Assembly: GCA_023053575.1 (NCBI GenBank)
Contig: JAKZAP010000015.1
Span: 10,344,930 to 10,408,929 of the forward strand
Reading direction: 5' to 3'
Length of the DNA stretch: 64,000 bases
Source of the DNA: Branchinecta lynchi
Taxonomy: Eukaryota > Arthropoda > Branchiopoda > Anostraca > Branchinectidae
The first letter of the stretch is position 1, and every line of letters begins with the position of its first letter. Below, piece by piece: positions 40,021 to 53,530 of this stretch. The notes under the pieces were generated by a model. The model was given only the letters and a program-made list of their open reading frames with translations, was not told where the DNA came from and searched no databases. The position numbers and the translations under genes are program-made.

Positions 40021-41347
40021 AACAAGAGCTACGAGCTCATATGGCACTTGTTACGAGTAGGCACGGCTCGGTTATGTCAATGACATATCTAGTGTTTGCT
40101 AGGTGTCTTCCCACCAAGTTTCATCTCGATCCCTCCACTCAAAGCGTTTCCCAAGATTTCCGGTTGCCCCCTCCAGCTCCCCCCAAAAGTCACCGGATCC
40201 GGTCCGGATTTTAAGTGGGTCGTCTGAGGCATGAGGTCGTTCCAAATATCAAGTTTCATCGAGATCCGGTCACCCGTTCAAAAGTTAAAAATACCTCAAG
40301 ATTCCGGATTCCACCTCCCTCCACTCCCCCGACAGTGCCCGAATCGGCTCGGTCATGTCAATTATGTATCTAGTGTTTGCTAGGTGTCTTCCCACCAAGT
40401 TTCATCTCGACGCCTCCACTCATAGCGTTTCCCAAGATTTCCGGTTGCCTCCTCCAGCTCCCCCCAAAAAGTCACCGGATCCGGTCCGGATTTTAAGTGG
40501 GTCGTCTGAGGCATGAGGTCTTTCCAAATATCAAGTTCCATCGAGATCCGATCACCCGTTCAAAAGTTATAAATACCTCAAGATTCCGGATTCCCCCTCC
40601 CTCCACTCCCCCCACAGTACCCGAATCGGCTCGGTTATGTCAATGATGTATCTAGTGTTTGCTAGGTCTCTTCCCACCAAGTTTCATCTCGATCCCTCCA
40701 CTCATAGCGGTTCCCAAGATTTCCGGTGCCCCCCCCCTCCAGCTCCCCCCAAAAGTCACCGGATCCGGTCCGGATTTTAAGTGGGTCGTCTTAACAAATA
40801 TCAAGTTCCATCGAAATCCGATCACCCGTTCAAAAGTTATAAATACCTCAAGATTCCGGATTCCCCCTCCCTCCACTCCCCCCACAGTGCCCGAATCGGC
40901 TCGGTTATGTCAATGATGTATCTAGTGTTTGCTAGGTGTCTTCCCACCAAGTTTCATCTCGATCCCTCCACTCATAGCGTTTCCCAAGATTTCCGGTTGC
41001 CCCCTCCAGCTCCCCCCGAAAGTCACCGGATCCGGTCCGGATTTTAAGCGGGTCGTCTGAGGCATGAGGTCGTTCCAAATATCAAGTTTCATCGAGATCC
41101 TTTCACCCGTTCAAAAGTTAAAAATACCTCAAGATTCCGGATTCCCCCTCCCTCCACTCCCCCCACGGTTCTCGGATCGGGGAAGTGACTATTTCCAACT
41201 TAATCATTTGGGGTCCCTGATACGCCTGCCAAGTTTTATCGTCCTAGCTTATGTGGAAGTGCCCGAAGTAGCAAAACCCGGACAGACCGACGGACGGACA
41301 GAAATTGCGATCGCTATATGGCACTTGGCCGAAGGGCAAGTGCCATA
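40021..41347 (+). mobile_element. F2 hairpin-ended satellite-bearing element, copy 1 (4 monomers)
   Basis: Begins 'aacaagagctacgagctc', which contains the GAGCT-ACG-AGCTC hairpin. It then has TATGGCACTTG, four ~275-bp monomers ('aagtttcatctcgat' near 40116, 40397, 40678, 40948), a (GTCY)n-type tract and a terminal hairpin TATGGCACTTG-gccgaaggg-CAAGTGCCATA. It sits in LINE coding sequence without target-site duplication, within one A of a precise insertion. The features fit a Helitron/Helentron-type non-autonomous element. Confidence 0.75.
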
Positions 41348-41434
41348 AAAAACTGATAGACGAATATGAAAAATGTTTTCCAATTAAAAAATGAAGCGTT
41401 GTTACACTGACAGACCATATATAACGCAAGAAAT
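41348..41434 (+). pseudogene. CR1-like LINE linker between F2 insertions
   Basis: Reads KLIDEYEKCFPIKK, then after a frameshift TDRPYITQEI, matching the LINE stretch 'YD..FP.KK......KPWIT.EI' between endonuclease and RT. This shows that both F2 copies inserted into one LINE. Confidence 0.65.
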
Positions 41435-43620
41435 AACAAGAGCTACGAGCTCATATGGCACTTGTTACGAGTAGGCACGGCTCGGTTATGTCAATGACAT
41501 ATCTAGTGTTTGCTAGGTGTCTTCCCACCAAGTTTCATCTCGATCCTTCCACTCACAGCGTTTTCAAATATTTCCGGTTCTCCCCTCCAGCTCCCCCAAA
41601 AGTCACCGGATCCGGTCCGGATTTTAAGTGGGTCGTCTGAGGCATGCTTTCCAAATATCAAGTTTCATCGAGATCCGGTCACCCGTTCAAAAGTTATAAA
41701 TACCTCAAGATTCCGGATTCCCCCTCCCTCCACTCCCCCGACAGTGCCCGAATCGGCTCGGTCATGTCAATGATGTATCTAGTGTTTGCTAGGTATCTTC
41801 CCACCAAGTTTCATCTCGATCCCTCCACTCATAGCGTTTCCCAAGATTTCCGGTTGCCCCATCCAGCTCCCCCAAAAGTCACCAGATCCGGTCCGGATTT
41901 TAAATGGGTCGTCTGAGGCATGAGGCCTTTCCAAATATCAAGTTCCATCGAGATCCGATAACCCGTTCAAAAGTTATAAATACCTCAAGATTCCGGATTC
42001 CCCCTCCCTCCACTCCCCCCACAGTGCCCGAATTGGCTCGGTTATGTCAATGATGTAACTAGTGTTTGCTAGGTGTCTTCCCACCAAGTTTCATCTCGAC
42101 CCCTCCACTCATAGCGTTTCCCAAGATTTCCGGTTGCCTTCTCTAGCTCCCCCCAAAAGTCACCGGATCCGGTCCGGATTTTAAGTGGGTCGTCTGAGGC
42201 ATGAGGTCTTTCCAAATATCAAGTTCCATCGAGATCCGATCACCCGTTCAAAAGTTATAAATACCTCAAGATTCCGGATTCCCCCTCCCTCCACTCCCCC
42301 CACAGTGCCCGAATCGGCTCGGTCATGTCAATGATGTATCTAGTGTTTGCTAGGTGTCTTCCCACCAAGTTTCATCTCGACCCCTCCACTCATAGCGTTT
42401 CCCAAGATTTCCGGTTGCCTTCTCTAGTTCCCCCAAAAGTCACCGGATCCGGTCCGGATTTTAAGTGGGTCGTCTGAGGCATGAGGTCTTTCCAAAGATC
42501 AAGTTCCATCGAGATCCGATCACCCGTTCAAAAGTTATAAATACCTCAAGATTCCGGATTCCCCCTCCCTCCACTCCCCCCACAGTGCCCGAATCGGCTC
42601 GGTTATGTCAATGATGTATCTAGTGTTTGCTAGTTGTCTTCCCACCAAGTTTCATCTCGATCCCTCCACTCATAGCGTTTCCCAAGATTTCAGGTTGCCC
42701 CCTGCAGCTCCCCCCAAAAGTCACCGGATCGGGTCCAGATTTTAAGTGGGTCGTCTGAGGTATGAGGTCTTTCCAAATATCAAGTTCCATCGAGATCCGA
42801 TCACCCGTTCAAAACTTATAAATACCTCAAGATTCCGGATTCCCCCTCCCTCCACTCCCCCCACAGTACCCGAATCGGCTCGGTTATGTCAATGATGTAT
42901 CTAGTGTTTGCTAGGTGTCTTCCCACCAAGTTTCATCTCGATCCCTCCACTCATAGACAAGATTTCCGGTTGCCCCCTCCAGCTCCCCCCAAAAGTCACC
43001 GGATTCGGTCCGGATTTTAAGTAGGTCGTCTGAGGCATGAGGTCTTTCCAAATATCAAGTTCCATCGAGATCCGATCGCCCGTTCAAAAGTTATAAATAC
43101 CTCAAGATTTCGGATTCCCCCTCCCCTCCTCTCCCCCCCACAGTGCCCGAATCGGCTCGGTTATGTCAATGACGTATCTAGTGTTTGCTAGGTGTCTTCC
43201 CACCAAGTTTCATCTCGATCCCTCCACTCATAGCGTTTCCCAAGATTTCCGGTTGACCCCTCCAGCTCCCCCCAAAAGTCACCGGATCCGGTCCGGATTT
43301 TAAGTGGGTCGTCTGAGGCATGAGGTCGTTCCAAATATCAAGTTTCATCGAGATCCGATCACTCGTTCAAAAGTTAAAAATACCTCAAGATTCCGGATTC
43401 CCCCTCCCTCCACTCCCCCCCACGGTGCTCGGATCGGGGAAGTGACTATTTCCAACTTAATCATTTGGGGTCCCTGATACGCCTGCCAAGTTTTATCGTC
43501 CTAGCTTATGTGGAAGTGCCCGAACTAGCAAAACCTGGACAGACCGACGGACCGACAGACCGACGGACGGACAGAAATTGCGATCGCTATATGGCACTTG
43601 GCCGAAGGGCAAGTGCCATA
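41435..43620 (+). mobile_element. F2 element, copy 2 (7 monomers)
   Basis: Same ends as copy 1, with monomers near 41530, 41808, 42087, 42368, 42647, 42928 and 43208, then the ACGG tract and terminal hairpin at 43590-43620. Flanks are LINE sequence on both sides. Monomer number differs from copy 1 (seven against four), so the arrays expand or contract. Confidence 0.75.
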
Positions 43621-44505
43621 AAAACGATGATCCGTCTTAAACTCAAACTTTTCAAACAAGGGGAAAGAGAAGAGCTTCGAAGTTAAAAAGCAAAATCCGA
43701 AAAATGACAAGAAAAGCTGCTTCAAATGTTATTCCGAAAAGGTGACAGAGTTATTCGTAACTAAGCCCAAACAGTGGTTTAACAGTATTAAGAAAATCTG
43801 TGGGAAAAAAATGCGCGACAGTGGATTTTGGGCTGGATGAAAACGAGTCAGTAACAGCGAATGAATTAAATAACCATTTTGCAAAAATAACTCAGTCCTT
43901 CCCCCCCCCCCCCTAAAAAAAAGAGAATTTAGTGGTCACTGAAACCCCTGAAAACCAAATTCCTTTCATCTCAGAGAGGGGTGTACTTCTTAAACTTAAA
44001 CACTTGAAAAATACTAGTATAACCCCAATAGACATTCCAATCGGTTTGAGAAGAGCTTTTCCTGATAAACTCACCGCGCCGCTAACGGAGGTTCTCAACC
44101 TTATTACTAAATCTGGTTCGTATCCAAAAGTTTGGAAAGTTGGATATATTACGCCAATCCCTAAAAAAGATTGCAAAATCGATTTCAATGGGGTCTTATC
44201 AAAAATAGATCCACGGCAATTCGTTAACATACCTAAATCCTCTACTACCCATTACCTAATACAATTAATTGACTTTATTCTGAAAAATCTTGAAGAACCA
44301 GGAAAATGGATAAATTTTATTGCAATTGATTTTCGTAAAGGTTTCGATCTCATTAACCATAAGATTTTAACTGTTAAACTTTCTGGTCAATTCAACGTAA
44401 GCCCTCATATAATTAGAATAATTGCTAGTTTCCTATACGAAAGACAACAAATGACTAAATATAAAAGTGTTTTTTCTGATCCGGTTCCCATTTTTTGTTG
44501 TGTAC
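43621..44505 (+). pseudogene. CR1-like LINE: linker and N-terminal half of reverse transcriptase (degenerate)
   Basis: Begins MIRLKLKLFKQGEREE, matching the basic linker after 'WIT.EIK'. It then has several frame breaks and a 'PKQWF' type block. From 43932 one frame reads ...SYPKVWKVGYITPIPKK (RT motif before LRPIS), with part of the following LRPISL region missing, then STTHYLIQLIDF and FIAIDFRKGFDLINHKIL (RT motif A). The catalytic YADD region would lie in or beyond the N gap. A C10 tract at ~43902 sits in a frame break. Confidence 0.7.
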
Positions 44506-44605
44506 NNNNNNNNNNNNNNNNNNNNNNNNNNNNNNNNNNNNNNNNNNNNNNNNNNNNNNNNNNNNNNNNNNNNNNNNNNNNNNNNNNNNNNNNNNNNNNN
44601 NNNNN
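44506..44605. other. 100-N assembly gap
   Basis: Exactly 100 Ns, the usual placeholder for a gap of unknown size. A LINE is cut on its left, and block B begins on its right at the base matching 2403. Confidence 0.98.
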
Positions 44606-44926
44606 GGAAGTTTTCGTCAAAAAAGATATGACTTATATACACACATTCTGAATCCATATCTGAACTTGGTTTTCTCAGATGATTAACTATTTGGCCTTAA
44701 TCTGTTTGTGAACTTTAATAGTAAAAATATTCAAGGAGTCTGGCGAAGACACGACCCAATTGTCTGGATCAGATATTGAATTTTCGGGATCCCATCGAAC
44801 CTTTGGTCTTATTATTTCAGTTCGGTTAGTGAGAAAAGACAACGTATTAAGCCTGGTATTCACTGAACGCGACGCAAATCAAATTTGACTCTTGGGTTGA
44901 AATGCGCTGAAACGCGATTTCCGCTG

Positions 44927-45039
44927 TAATAGCTTGTTCACACGTGACCGAAATAAGAGCGTAAACAGCAGCTTATCTGAGGCTAGTACCAATGATCGAG
45001 AGTCGGCCGCTGTTTCATCCCTGTGTGAACAAGCTATTA
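44927..45039. mobile_element. 113-bp MITE-like element, block B copy
   Basis: Same 17-bp inverted ends as 2724-2836. Confidence 0.55.
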
Positions 45040-45667
45040 TTTCAGGCGGTCAATCAGTCAAATACATCGTAAGTATCCCGCCACTTACGTTTTGGGATCC
45101 CAAAAAGCAGAAAAGAGTGAAAACGTGCCAGTTTTTCTCTTTAGACTTGTTTAGACTTGTTTCTGTATATGGCTTAATCGCTTTCAAATACAGATATATA
45201 TATATATATATATATACTCTGCAACTTTTTACATTGTAGCTTCGTGAAGGCAACTCGCTGTGTTTTTAGATCTTTTTAAAAAATTCAGTAAAAATCAGGT
45301 ACCGACTCGGTCAAGTTTACCAGGTTTGCCCCCCCCCCCCCATGAAAAAAATGCTCGGGACGTCCCTGCTTGCATCATCAACAAGAATCAATAAGATTAC
45401 ATTAGAGAACGTATGTCTTTCCTATGTAGCCATGTATTCCTCGAGGCTTCTTAAATCACGGACCCCAAAAACGGCAGACCAGGGTGCATGATTTCAGTAT
45501 CGTCCAAGATTCATCCAAGCCTCTTGCGACCCAACCAGTACACGGAAAATCACAACTCCAATTAGAAAATGATCTTTTAACCAGCTTTCACTCCAGCTTC
45601 ACTCTATCCAGCTTCACTCTGTTCGACGCGGCGGCGGCGACGCGACACAAACCATTTCGCAAAAAGC

Positions 45668-47098
45668 AACAAGACCAAAGGTTTCGATGGGCTTCCAAAA
45701 ATTCAATATCTGATCCAGACAACTGGGTCTTGTCTTAGCCAGACCCAGTCTTCGCCAGACTCCTTGAACATTTTTACAATTAAAATTCAGAAACAGATTA
45801 AGGCCAAATAGCTAATCACCTGAGAAAACCAAGTTCAGATTTGGATTCAGCATGTGTGTTTACCCCTATTAGTCATATCTGTTTTGACGAAAACTTCCTG
45901 CCACTTCTGCCAATTTCCCGGTTCCTGCCGAACTCCAGAACTACTTGTCCGGGCGAAAAAAGAAAGCTCAAACACGAAATCAGGGTATCTTCTTTCCCCA
46001 GTAATGAACATCTAATCAACTTCAGATAGAAATTTAGCTTATAACAAATTTTCCGATTCCAGCCGGATTCCGGTCGAACTATATGTCGCGGGTAAAATAT
46101 GATTGTCATACAGGGGCTCAGCATCTCTTCTTACCCCTAAATCGCTTAACTAATCAACTAGAAATAAAACTTTGACTTCCAACAGTTTTCCGGTTTTGGC
46201 CGGATTCCGGACGAACTACACGTCCGGGTAGGAAACTTGTTTTCATATAAGTGTTCATCATGTCTTCTTGCCCTAAATCGAACATCTAATCAACTCCAAA
46301 TAAAACTTTTAATTTTGACAAACTTTCCGGTTTGGGCCGGATTCCGGTCGAAATACTTGTCCGTCGAGAAAATAGTTTTCACCATCGTCTCCAGCATGTC
46401 TTCCTACCTCTAAATCGAACATTTAATCAACTTCAAATAAAACTTTTACTTTCAACAAACTTTTCGGTTTGGGGCCGGATTCCGGGCGAAATACTTGTCC
46501 GTCGAGAAAATAGTTTTCACCATCGTCTTCAGCATGTCTTCCTACCCCTAAATCGAACATCTAATCAATTTCAAATAAAACTTTTACTTTCAACAAACTT
46601 TCCGGTTTGGGCCGGATTCCGGGCGAAATCTTGTCCGTCGAGAAAATAATTTTCACCACCGTCTTCAGCATGTCTTCCTACCCCTAAATCGAACATCTAA
46701 TCAATTTAAAATAAAACTTTTACTTTCAACAAACTTTCCGGTTTGGGCCAGATTCCGGGCGAACTACTTGTCCGATGACAAAATGGTTTTCACCATCGTG
46801 TCCAGCATTCTTACCCCATAATCGACTATCACATTAGCTGTTTCAAAACATTTTGTTTGTCCCTTAATTTGAATCCCCTCCCCCACCCCTAAATGTAGAG
46901 CTACAAAGCCCATCTACGAACTTGACTGGTCCGACGACCCAACGAACCCTCACACCAAGTTTCATCAAAATATCTCATTCCCTTCGAGAGTTATCGTGCT
47001 TACAGACGGACGGACAGACGGACGGACGGAAGGACGGACAGACGGACAACTTCTGTGATGTCATAGGTATCCCTCCACTTACGTTTTGGGATCCCAAA
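45668..47098 (+). mobile_element. F1 element, block B copy of 3464-4892
   Basis: Same ends; palindrome at 47083-47098. It differs from copy A by single-base indels, for example an extra g in 'tttggggccgg' near 46473. Confidence 0.8.
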
Positions 47099-48748
47099 AA
47101 GTGGGAAGACCAAGCAAAACAAAAGAAGTCCAAAACAGAAGGTAGACCTGGTGTGAAAGACTTGTTGACGGACATTCAATCTTTCACTGAAGTTCCTGCA
47201 GCGTGACTTGCAAAACTCGGCTAGACCCAAAATGCGTTAAAAAGTAGTAGGTACAAAACGAAACAATGGCGAAGGGTAGGGATTTCAGAAGCTTAAAATT
47301 TCTGTAAGGGACATAGGGATAATAAAAGAGGCACAATAAACAAGAGAGGTCCTTTGAGGTGGCCTATATAAACGAATTTTGCAGGTATGATCCCGCAGCA
47401 CCCTCTCCCTGTTCCTGAGCAACTGCGCTCTGATTGACCAGTGGCTTGAGGTCGTAACGTGACGACGGTTAAAGTAACGTGACTTTAAGTGATTATATAG
47501 TCTTAAAGTTCAATGGGCACATCAAACTACCCCCAATCCCACTCTGTAACAACCCAGGAACAATGCTTACCCCCTAGATCAGCAGCTTTTTCAACAGTTT
47601 CCTCTCTGTGATATTTCAAAGCGTATATTTTTGGGCCAGTACATGCTCAATTTACTAGCTTGGACAAAGATAAAAGTGATGTTTCTTGAAATACCTCGTA
47701 GATCTTTATTTTATGCATAAATCAGCTTGTATAATTCAGATTTGAATAAGTTATTTGTTTTTGAACGATTTTTGTAGCTATGTTTTTTTTATAAGCTTAT
47801 TGCATATTCTGATACATTTTTTAAAGCAAGGTAATCAAACTTCACAACCCTATTCCAAAAGAAAAACTTTTAAGAGGCACTTTAAGCCATGGAACTTCTG
47901 ATGAAACACTGGAACAATCACTTAAACTGCATCTGCGGCTTGACTTTGGTGACATCTCAAATACATCCTTTTCTATCAAGCATTGCTGGGAGTTTTCGAA
48001 TTTCATGCCACGATATTCCAGCTCCTAAGATTTGGATCGTCGAAATGCCAGAGAGGTAAAGACAAGGGATAACAAGAAAACGGCCGATTTTCATAGCGCC
48101 TTCTAAGGGAAGTCGGAAATGTTTATTTGTGAAGCATTTAATACAAAGTCAAGCATTAGAAGTGTCCATTGTGCTTTAAGAAAACTTTTGAAGCTATATC
48201 GCCCCCACCATCAAATTGTTCAGTGACCTAAGTTCGGAGCAATGAGCTAATCAGCTAAACGTAGGAAATTATATGTCATGATTTAGAGATCCTAACTGAC
48301 TGCCCAGAGTGGGTCAAGATTTCATAACTTTAGTCGAGTAGAGGGTTAGATCCTGTGCAGGTCAAAATATTTTGCTTAAACACAAAATGGCTGGATGATT
48401 ACAATTTCGGGTAGAAACTAAATTCTACGAAAATGAGATTTGTCCAAAGACGCATGTCAATCATGCAGTTGTTCAAGACGCATGTCTTCAGTTGTTCAAG
48501 GCGCATGTCAATCTATCCGTACTGCTTATGGGAGCATCGTTCCTAACAGAGGGCGCTACAGTCGGAAAGCCTTAGGAAAAGTATACAGCACTTTCTGCGC
48601 ACCTTCAGTTTCATTTCGTTTTGGCGAATGTTCTGCGAAAGAATGAACTAAAAAGATAAGATCGTGCTACTTTAAATACGCGAAGTACCTACTCCACCTT
48701 TCAAAATTACGCCACAGCCACATACAAGTCGATAAGTTTTAAATTTAG
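47099..48748. other. Block B counterpart of 4893-6540, no gene
   Basis: Near-identical to block A. A 68-codon frame at 48440-48646 is present in both, but recent duplication explains that. Confidence 0.4.
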
Positions 48749-48967
48749 GATGCAAGTATGACGCTTTCCAAAGTCTCCTCGTCTCAATCGAAAATCATCG
48801 AGAACTGGACTGAGCCATCGTATGACCTTTTATCCTCTCTCCTGGCCGAAGATTAAATTAGTGTTCTCTTGTGTGCTTCGAATTTGTTTTTATTTCCTTT
48901 TTCTTTTATTTATACTCCGCTTTCGGAAATGGCAGATGAAAAATAAATTACTTACATACTTACTTAG
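48749..48967 (+). pseudogene. LINE 3' end, block B copy
   Basis: Counterpart of 6541-6759, with the same C-terminal residues and ACTT tail. Confidence 0.55.
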
Positions 48968-49186
48968 AGGCTACCGACATGAGTTACGCAACGACGCTGA
49001 AAAAACAATGACTGACCATCGTTACTAGCAAGGATTATTTACAAACCACTCCTGCAAGGCAAATATCGATATTTTTTAGAAAAAAAAAAATAAGCGATAG
49101 TGTATGCACCTCACGTAGACCAGCAGCGGGTATAATACGGAGTTGGAATAAACATACGAGTTTTACATCATTTTGCTTTTGAAAGT

Positions 49187-49408
49187 ACCCGCTCTGTATG
49201 CCACTCAGGTGCCAACATTTTCCCTAGTAGACTGAAGTACATAGCTTATGCAGACCACATTTGACTAGTAAGTAGAAATACAGCTGGATCGAACTCTAAC
49301 ATTAAAATTCAGTGTCAATGCGTATCCCAGATCGGTTATTCTGTTAAATTTCGGAATACCAGTATCTCAAATCCACTGTCCGAAAATTCTTTTAGAGTGA
49401 GTAACCCC
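49187..49408 (+). pseudogene. RT fragment, block B copy, YADD changed to YADH
   Basis: Counterpart of 6979-7200. The second catalytic Asp codon is CAC here. Confidence 0.5.
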
Positions 49409-49687
49409 CCCTCCCACAAAATGGCTTGACATGAATATTACCAGGACTCTAAAAATATCCACGAAAGCACCGTTTCGGTGTTGTGATAAATAATTCCGAA
49501 CAGAGGAAGAAAAACAGAAACGCCCCCGAGCTATTGGATGTCATGAAGACAACAAAAAAAGTCAGCAGATATTTTTTCCGGCGCTGTTAGGTTCTTCTTG
49601 TATGGATAACGTTTTAATGCGTAACGTTCGAAGATCATAACAGCTAATATCTTAAGTGTTATATGTTGAAACTGCGCTTCCTTGTAA

Positions 49688-49930
49688 GTAAGTAAGTAAT
49701 TTATTTCGGACCGACCATTTGAAAAGAGGAGTATGTAAAGTAAAATAAAAGAATTAAATATAACACAAAAAAACAGAATATAAAATTTTTCACTCATCGG
49801 CCAGAAAAAAATATAGAGTGTCGTGCACTGGGTGGGCCCAGACGTCCATGATTTTTGGCAGAACCGACGAAATTTCCAAAAGTGTGACGCTTGCATCTTT
49901 AACTTCGAAACGCTCCGTTAGCATGTTCAA
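49688..49930 (-). pseudogene. LINE 3' end (minus), block B copy
   Basis: Counterpart of 7475-7708. It has three TAAG tail units and a slightly different C-terminus. Confidence 0.5.
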
Positions 49931-51263
49931 CCTTGTGTTATCTGCTATGAAATCTGTGACAGTGACCTGACTTTTGTTTCATTTGCGGCTGATCCTAGCG
50001 CGAAGTTACCATGTCCTAACCAGGAGCTTGACATCTCTGCTCCTGACCTCTTGTATCCACTAACCCATGTGCACCTGACCTCATACCTTAGATCCTACCA
50101 CCACCACTGAAGACCAGGGCGTCTAGGAAAGGTCATGAGTCGTCTCTCAAGCTTGCGTGAGCGACGATGTCTTATAATGTCAATCTTATATTCTTCTTTG
50201 ACAGTACAAAACTAATGCGTCAGCTGAATTTTATTAGAGCTATGACGAGTGTTGTGTCTAGCACAACTTTTGTCTGTCTTGCGATTTGCAGAAGGCACTA
50301 TAACTCCTCGCACTCGCCGTCGTGACTCATTATTGTCGACTGACTAGTCAGTGTAATTCATTCCGGTTTGTTTCAGTCGCGGATCGGCAAGCGATCTGGC
50401 CACATGCCGATCGCTGTCCCCGGGGTTGATTGTAAATATGTTGTATTCGCGACTCAATATTTTGTGTTCATCGTCTTCTAAATAAATTGGAATGATTTTG
50501 CAACCACTCTTGGCAAACTAAGGGACACAAATCTAACAATTGGTGCTCAGCTCTGGGATGAAAACCCAAATTCTCCGAGGATAGCCTAAGTGCAAAATGT
50601 GAAGTGGATTGCTGTTGGCGTTGCGCGATCTGCGTGAGCCGAAGATCGCTTATTGCCGGAAGTGAAGTCCCTGGAGGAATTGTGTACGGGACGTACGCGT
50701 AAGGTGGGGCCTTTGTAGACGTTCGAGTGGCGGCGAGGAGTTAGTCACTCCCGCTAAGCCTCTGAGGTTCCGATGTTTTGCTGCCGACATGGAACACATG
50801 CTGTGCTGTGCCTATAGCTGTTTCGCCTCGACGTCATGGAATCGACTAATGTAAGACCTGAATTTAGGCTGTGGTGCTACCTATGATCGTAAGGAGCTGG
50901 AACCGTCACAGTGACCCAACGTCTTTGCGGATGGAATAAGGTCATCGACCGTTTGCTGAATTACCAGAAAACAGCAAAGTAATCCCTTCCGCACACTTAA
51001 GACTTTTTGTGAATTAGTCTGCTGTCAAGTTGACGACGACAGTGAATTCACTAAATGTAGTATCTGCTGAGCCAGGAAAAGGATGGGGTGATCAATCAAT
51101 CAATCAATATTTTATTTCCGCCAAAGATAGCGAGTAAAAAAGAAATTAATAGACACTGACAAATTTCGGCTAAAAGCTATAACTCAAAAACTGCCAAAAG
51201 ATAGCCTAAATACACTGCCGAAAATACTTAAAACTTATCTACAATTTAATTACAGTTTAATAA

Positions 51264-51275
51264 CTAACAAATTGA

Positions 51276-51307
<32 letters not shown>

Positions 51308-53492
51308 TATCATTTACGAAAAAACCTGCACAGGTTATGTTGGAGACCTGAAAAATTTGATACAACCCGTTGAAGTTTTTATTCATTATAATAAGCGGAT
51401 TTTTAAGATTATAGTATTCCATCATTTGCGTGTTAGAAAAATAACGAGAAAATCGACATAAAAACTTTCCAAATTTAAAAAATGACGTTTTCATATGCGT
51501 TAAATTGCTAAGGGTAAAATACGGTAAAAGGGGAGAAGCAATTAAAATTTGAGGTAAAACAGCTGTATTAAAAATTCGCGACAAAGATTTTCTTGTCAAA
51601 AGCTCTCGGAGAGAAACGAGAGCACCAAAAGAGCAAGAAATTCGTGCATCTACAGCCTTTACAATAAAAGCACGAGTTGAAGAAAGCGTCGTCCCGTAAA
51701 TAAGACCAAGATACTTAATAAAATCAGTCGCCATAAACCTATGCTGACCAATACAAATATTTTCATGCTGGTTTTCCCATGGCTTAGAACCAAAAATAAT
51801 AAACTGACATTTTTCAGGTTTTAACCGAAGGCCATGCTTATTTAAAAAACAAAAAATAAAATCAACATTACGTTGTAGAGAAAAACGAGACCGACTTAAA
51901 AGGAGGATGTCATCCGCGTAAGCGATCCAAGAAACAAAAATACCAGAAGCATCAACAAAAGAAGTCTTGAGTTGATCCAAACACAAAGCTAGTGTTATAT
52001 TGAAAATAAAAGGGGAAAGCACACTACCTTGCCGGACACCTCGTTTAACAACGACATCATAACCAGAAAAAGAACCCTTCCAAAAAACTCTTACTTTAGA
52101 TAGTTTATACCACTGGTGTAACACTAGAACAATTTTCGTAGGGATTCTATTCTTAAGTAGCGCATACATCGCCCACGAATGCAAAATACTATCATATGCA
52201 GCCGCAATATCCAAAGCAAGGGCATAAACCTTTTTAAAAGGAGAACAAAAAGAAAGAATACGGGAAAGAACTGAATGAGCCAAATCACAGTTAAACTTTT
52301 TCCGGAACCCAATTTGATTTAACCCATGATTACAACCCTCAAAATACGGCAATAAAACTAGTTCAAAAAGTTTACTCATCTGGCATGATGTCGTTATAGG
52401 GCGGTATGAAGAGCACTCGTTTAACTTACCACCTCTCTTTAGAAGGGGGCGTGTAGTTGACTGACAAAAACTTCGAGGGATAAAACCAGTACGAATAATA
52501 AGAGTAAATAAAAGGGCAATAAAATAAATAGCTAAAGGCGATGACCATTTCAGAAGTCGCGAATTCACACCATCAAGGTCCTCAGAATGCTTCGACTTTA
52601 ATTTCTTTAGGGCCGTAGTAACCTCCGCAGTTGAAACAGGCACTTCCGTCAGAACATGAGAAGCAAGTTCTGAGCGAAAATTATCTTCCAATCTCTCATT
52701 ATCAATCGGATCATGTATTGAAAAAAGAGATGAGAAATGCTGGATCCAATCACTATCTGATAATAAACTTTTATCTTCAGGGGAAACATTATTACTCTTC
52801 ATTTTAGAAACAAATTTCCATAAACCATTAGGGTTTCCCGAAATTTTCCAAGCAATCTCATCCCTTATGAAATCATTGTGAAAACGCAGTTCATTTCTAA
52901 AAGCACTTTTTGATAACTTCATCGCATTGAAAAAAGGACCAGATCGTGGTTTACCTGTTATTTTCCACAAATGAAAATCGTTTTTAGCATTTTTATTAGC
53001 ATTTAGTAATATAGGGTTAAGATTCCAACAAAACTTACGCGTGCCGGGAACAGAAGAAACAATATCAAAAGTGGAATGTGCACCCACTTTTAGAGAGTGG
53101 ATGCTTTCACCATACAATATATCAATACTAATCTGGTCTGGCTCTGGGTCTACAACTATCTTATTCAAAAGAAGATCCGACTTTTCATGAAAACGTGACA
53201 CCTTTGACTTATCCCACCGCAGATTACGAACAGCAGAACGAGCTTTGCAATGGTGGATAACACAAGATATTGGATCAACAGTAACAAGTGAAAAACTTAA
53301 ATAAAGATGATCACTAATTTGAAAATCATATCCAACATGCACACATTCGGGTACTACAGAATGACTAGATGCTAAAACATGATCCAGATTTGAAAAAGAA
53401 CCAGAAATATGAATAAAAGTAGCATCGGAATCTTTCGGAGCTAAGAAATAAGAAGAAAAAATCGATAAAAAAGTAGAAGAACGAGAATCCAA
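51264..53492 (-). pseudogene. LINE ORF2: endonuclease C-terminus and reverse transcriptase
   Basis: A 742-codon open frame without an initiating ATG (first codon TTG). The N-terminal ~70 residues hold the end of the endonuclease (SNLDHVLASSH, then ISDHLYLSF, the S-D-H motif). Later come GFRKKFNCDLAHSVL, ALALDIAAAYDSI (RT motif A), KRGVRQGSVLSP, then AYADDILLLS (catalytic YADD) and FIKYLGLIYG. The frame is long and clean, so the copy is young. It is separated from the upstream endonuclease part by a 28-bp tandem duplication. The C-terminal Phe run is the translated T tract. Confidence 0.75.
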
Positions 53493-53530
53493 ACAATTTG
53501 TAAGAAGAACGAGAATCCAAACAATTTGTA
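53475..53530. repeat. 28-bp tandem duplication breaking the LINE frame
   Basis: A 28-base unit containing 'acgagaatccaaacaattt' occurs twice in a row (second copy offset from 53481 to 53509). Twenty-eight is not a multiple of three, so it shifts the frame between the endonuclease part and the RT ORF. Confidence 0.8.

Noticed and set aside
40081..43460. ORFs of 60-94 codons through the F2 monomers
   Set aside because: Identical peptides recur in several frames because the DNA is tandemly repeated; none extends through a whole monomer array.
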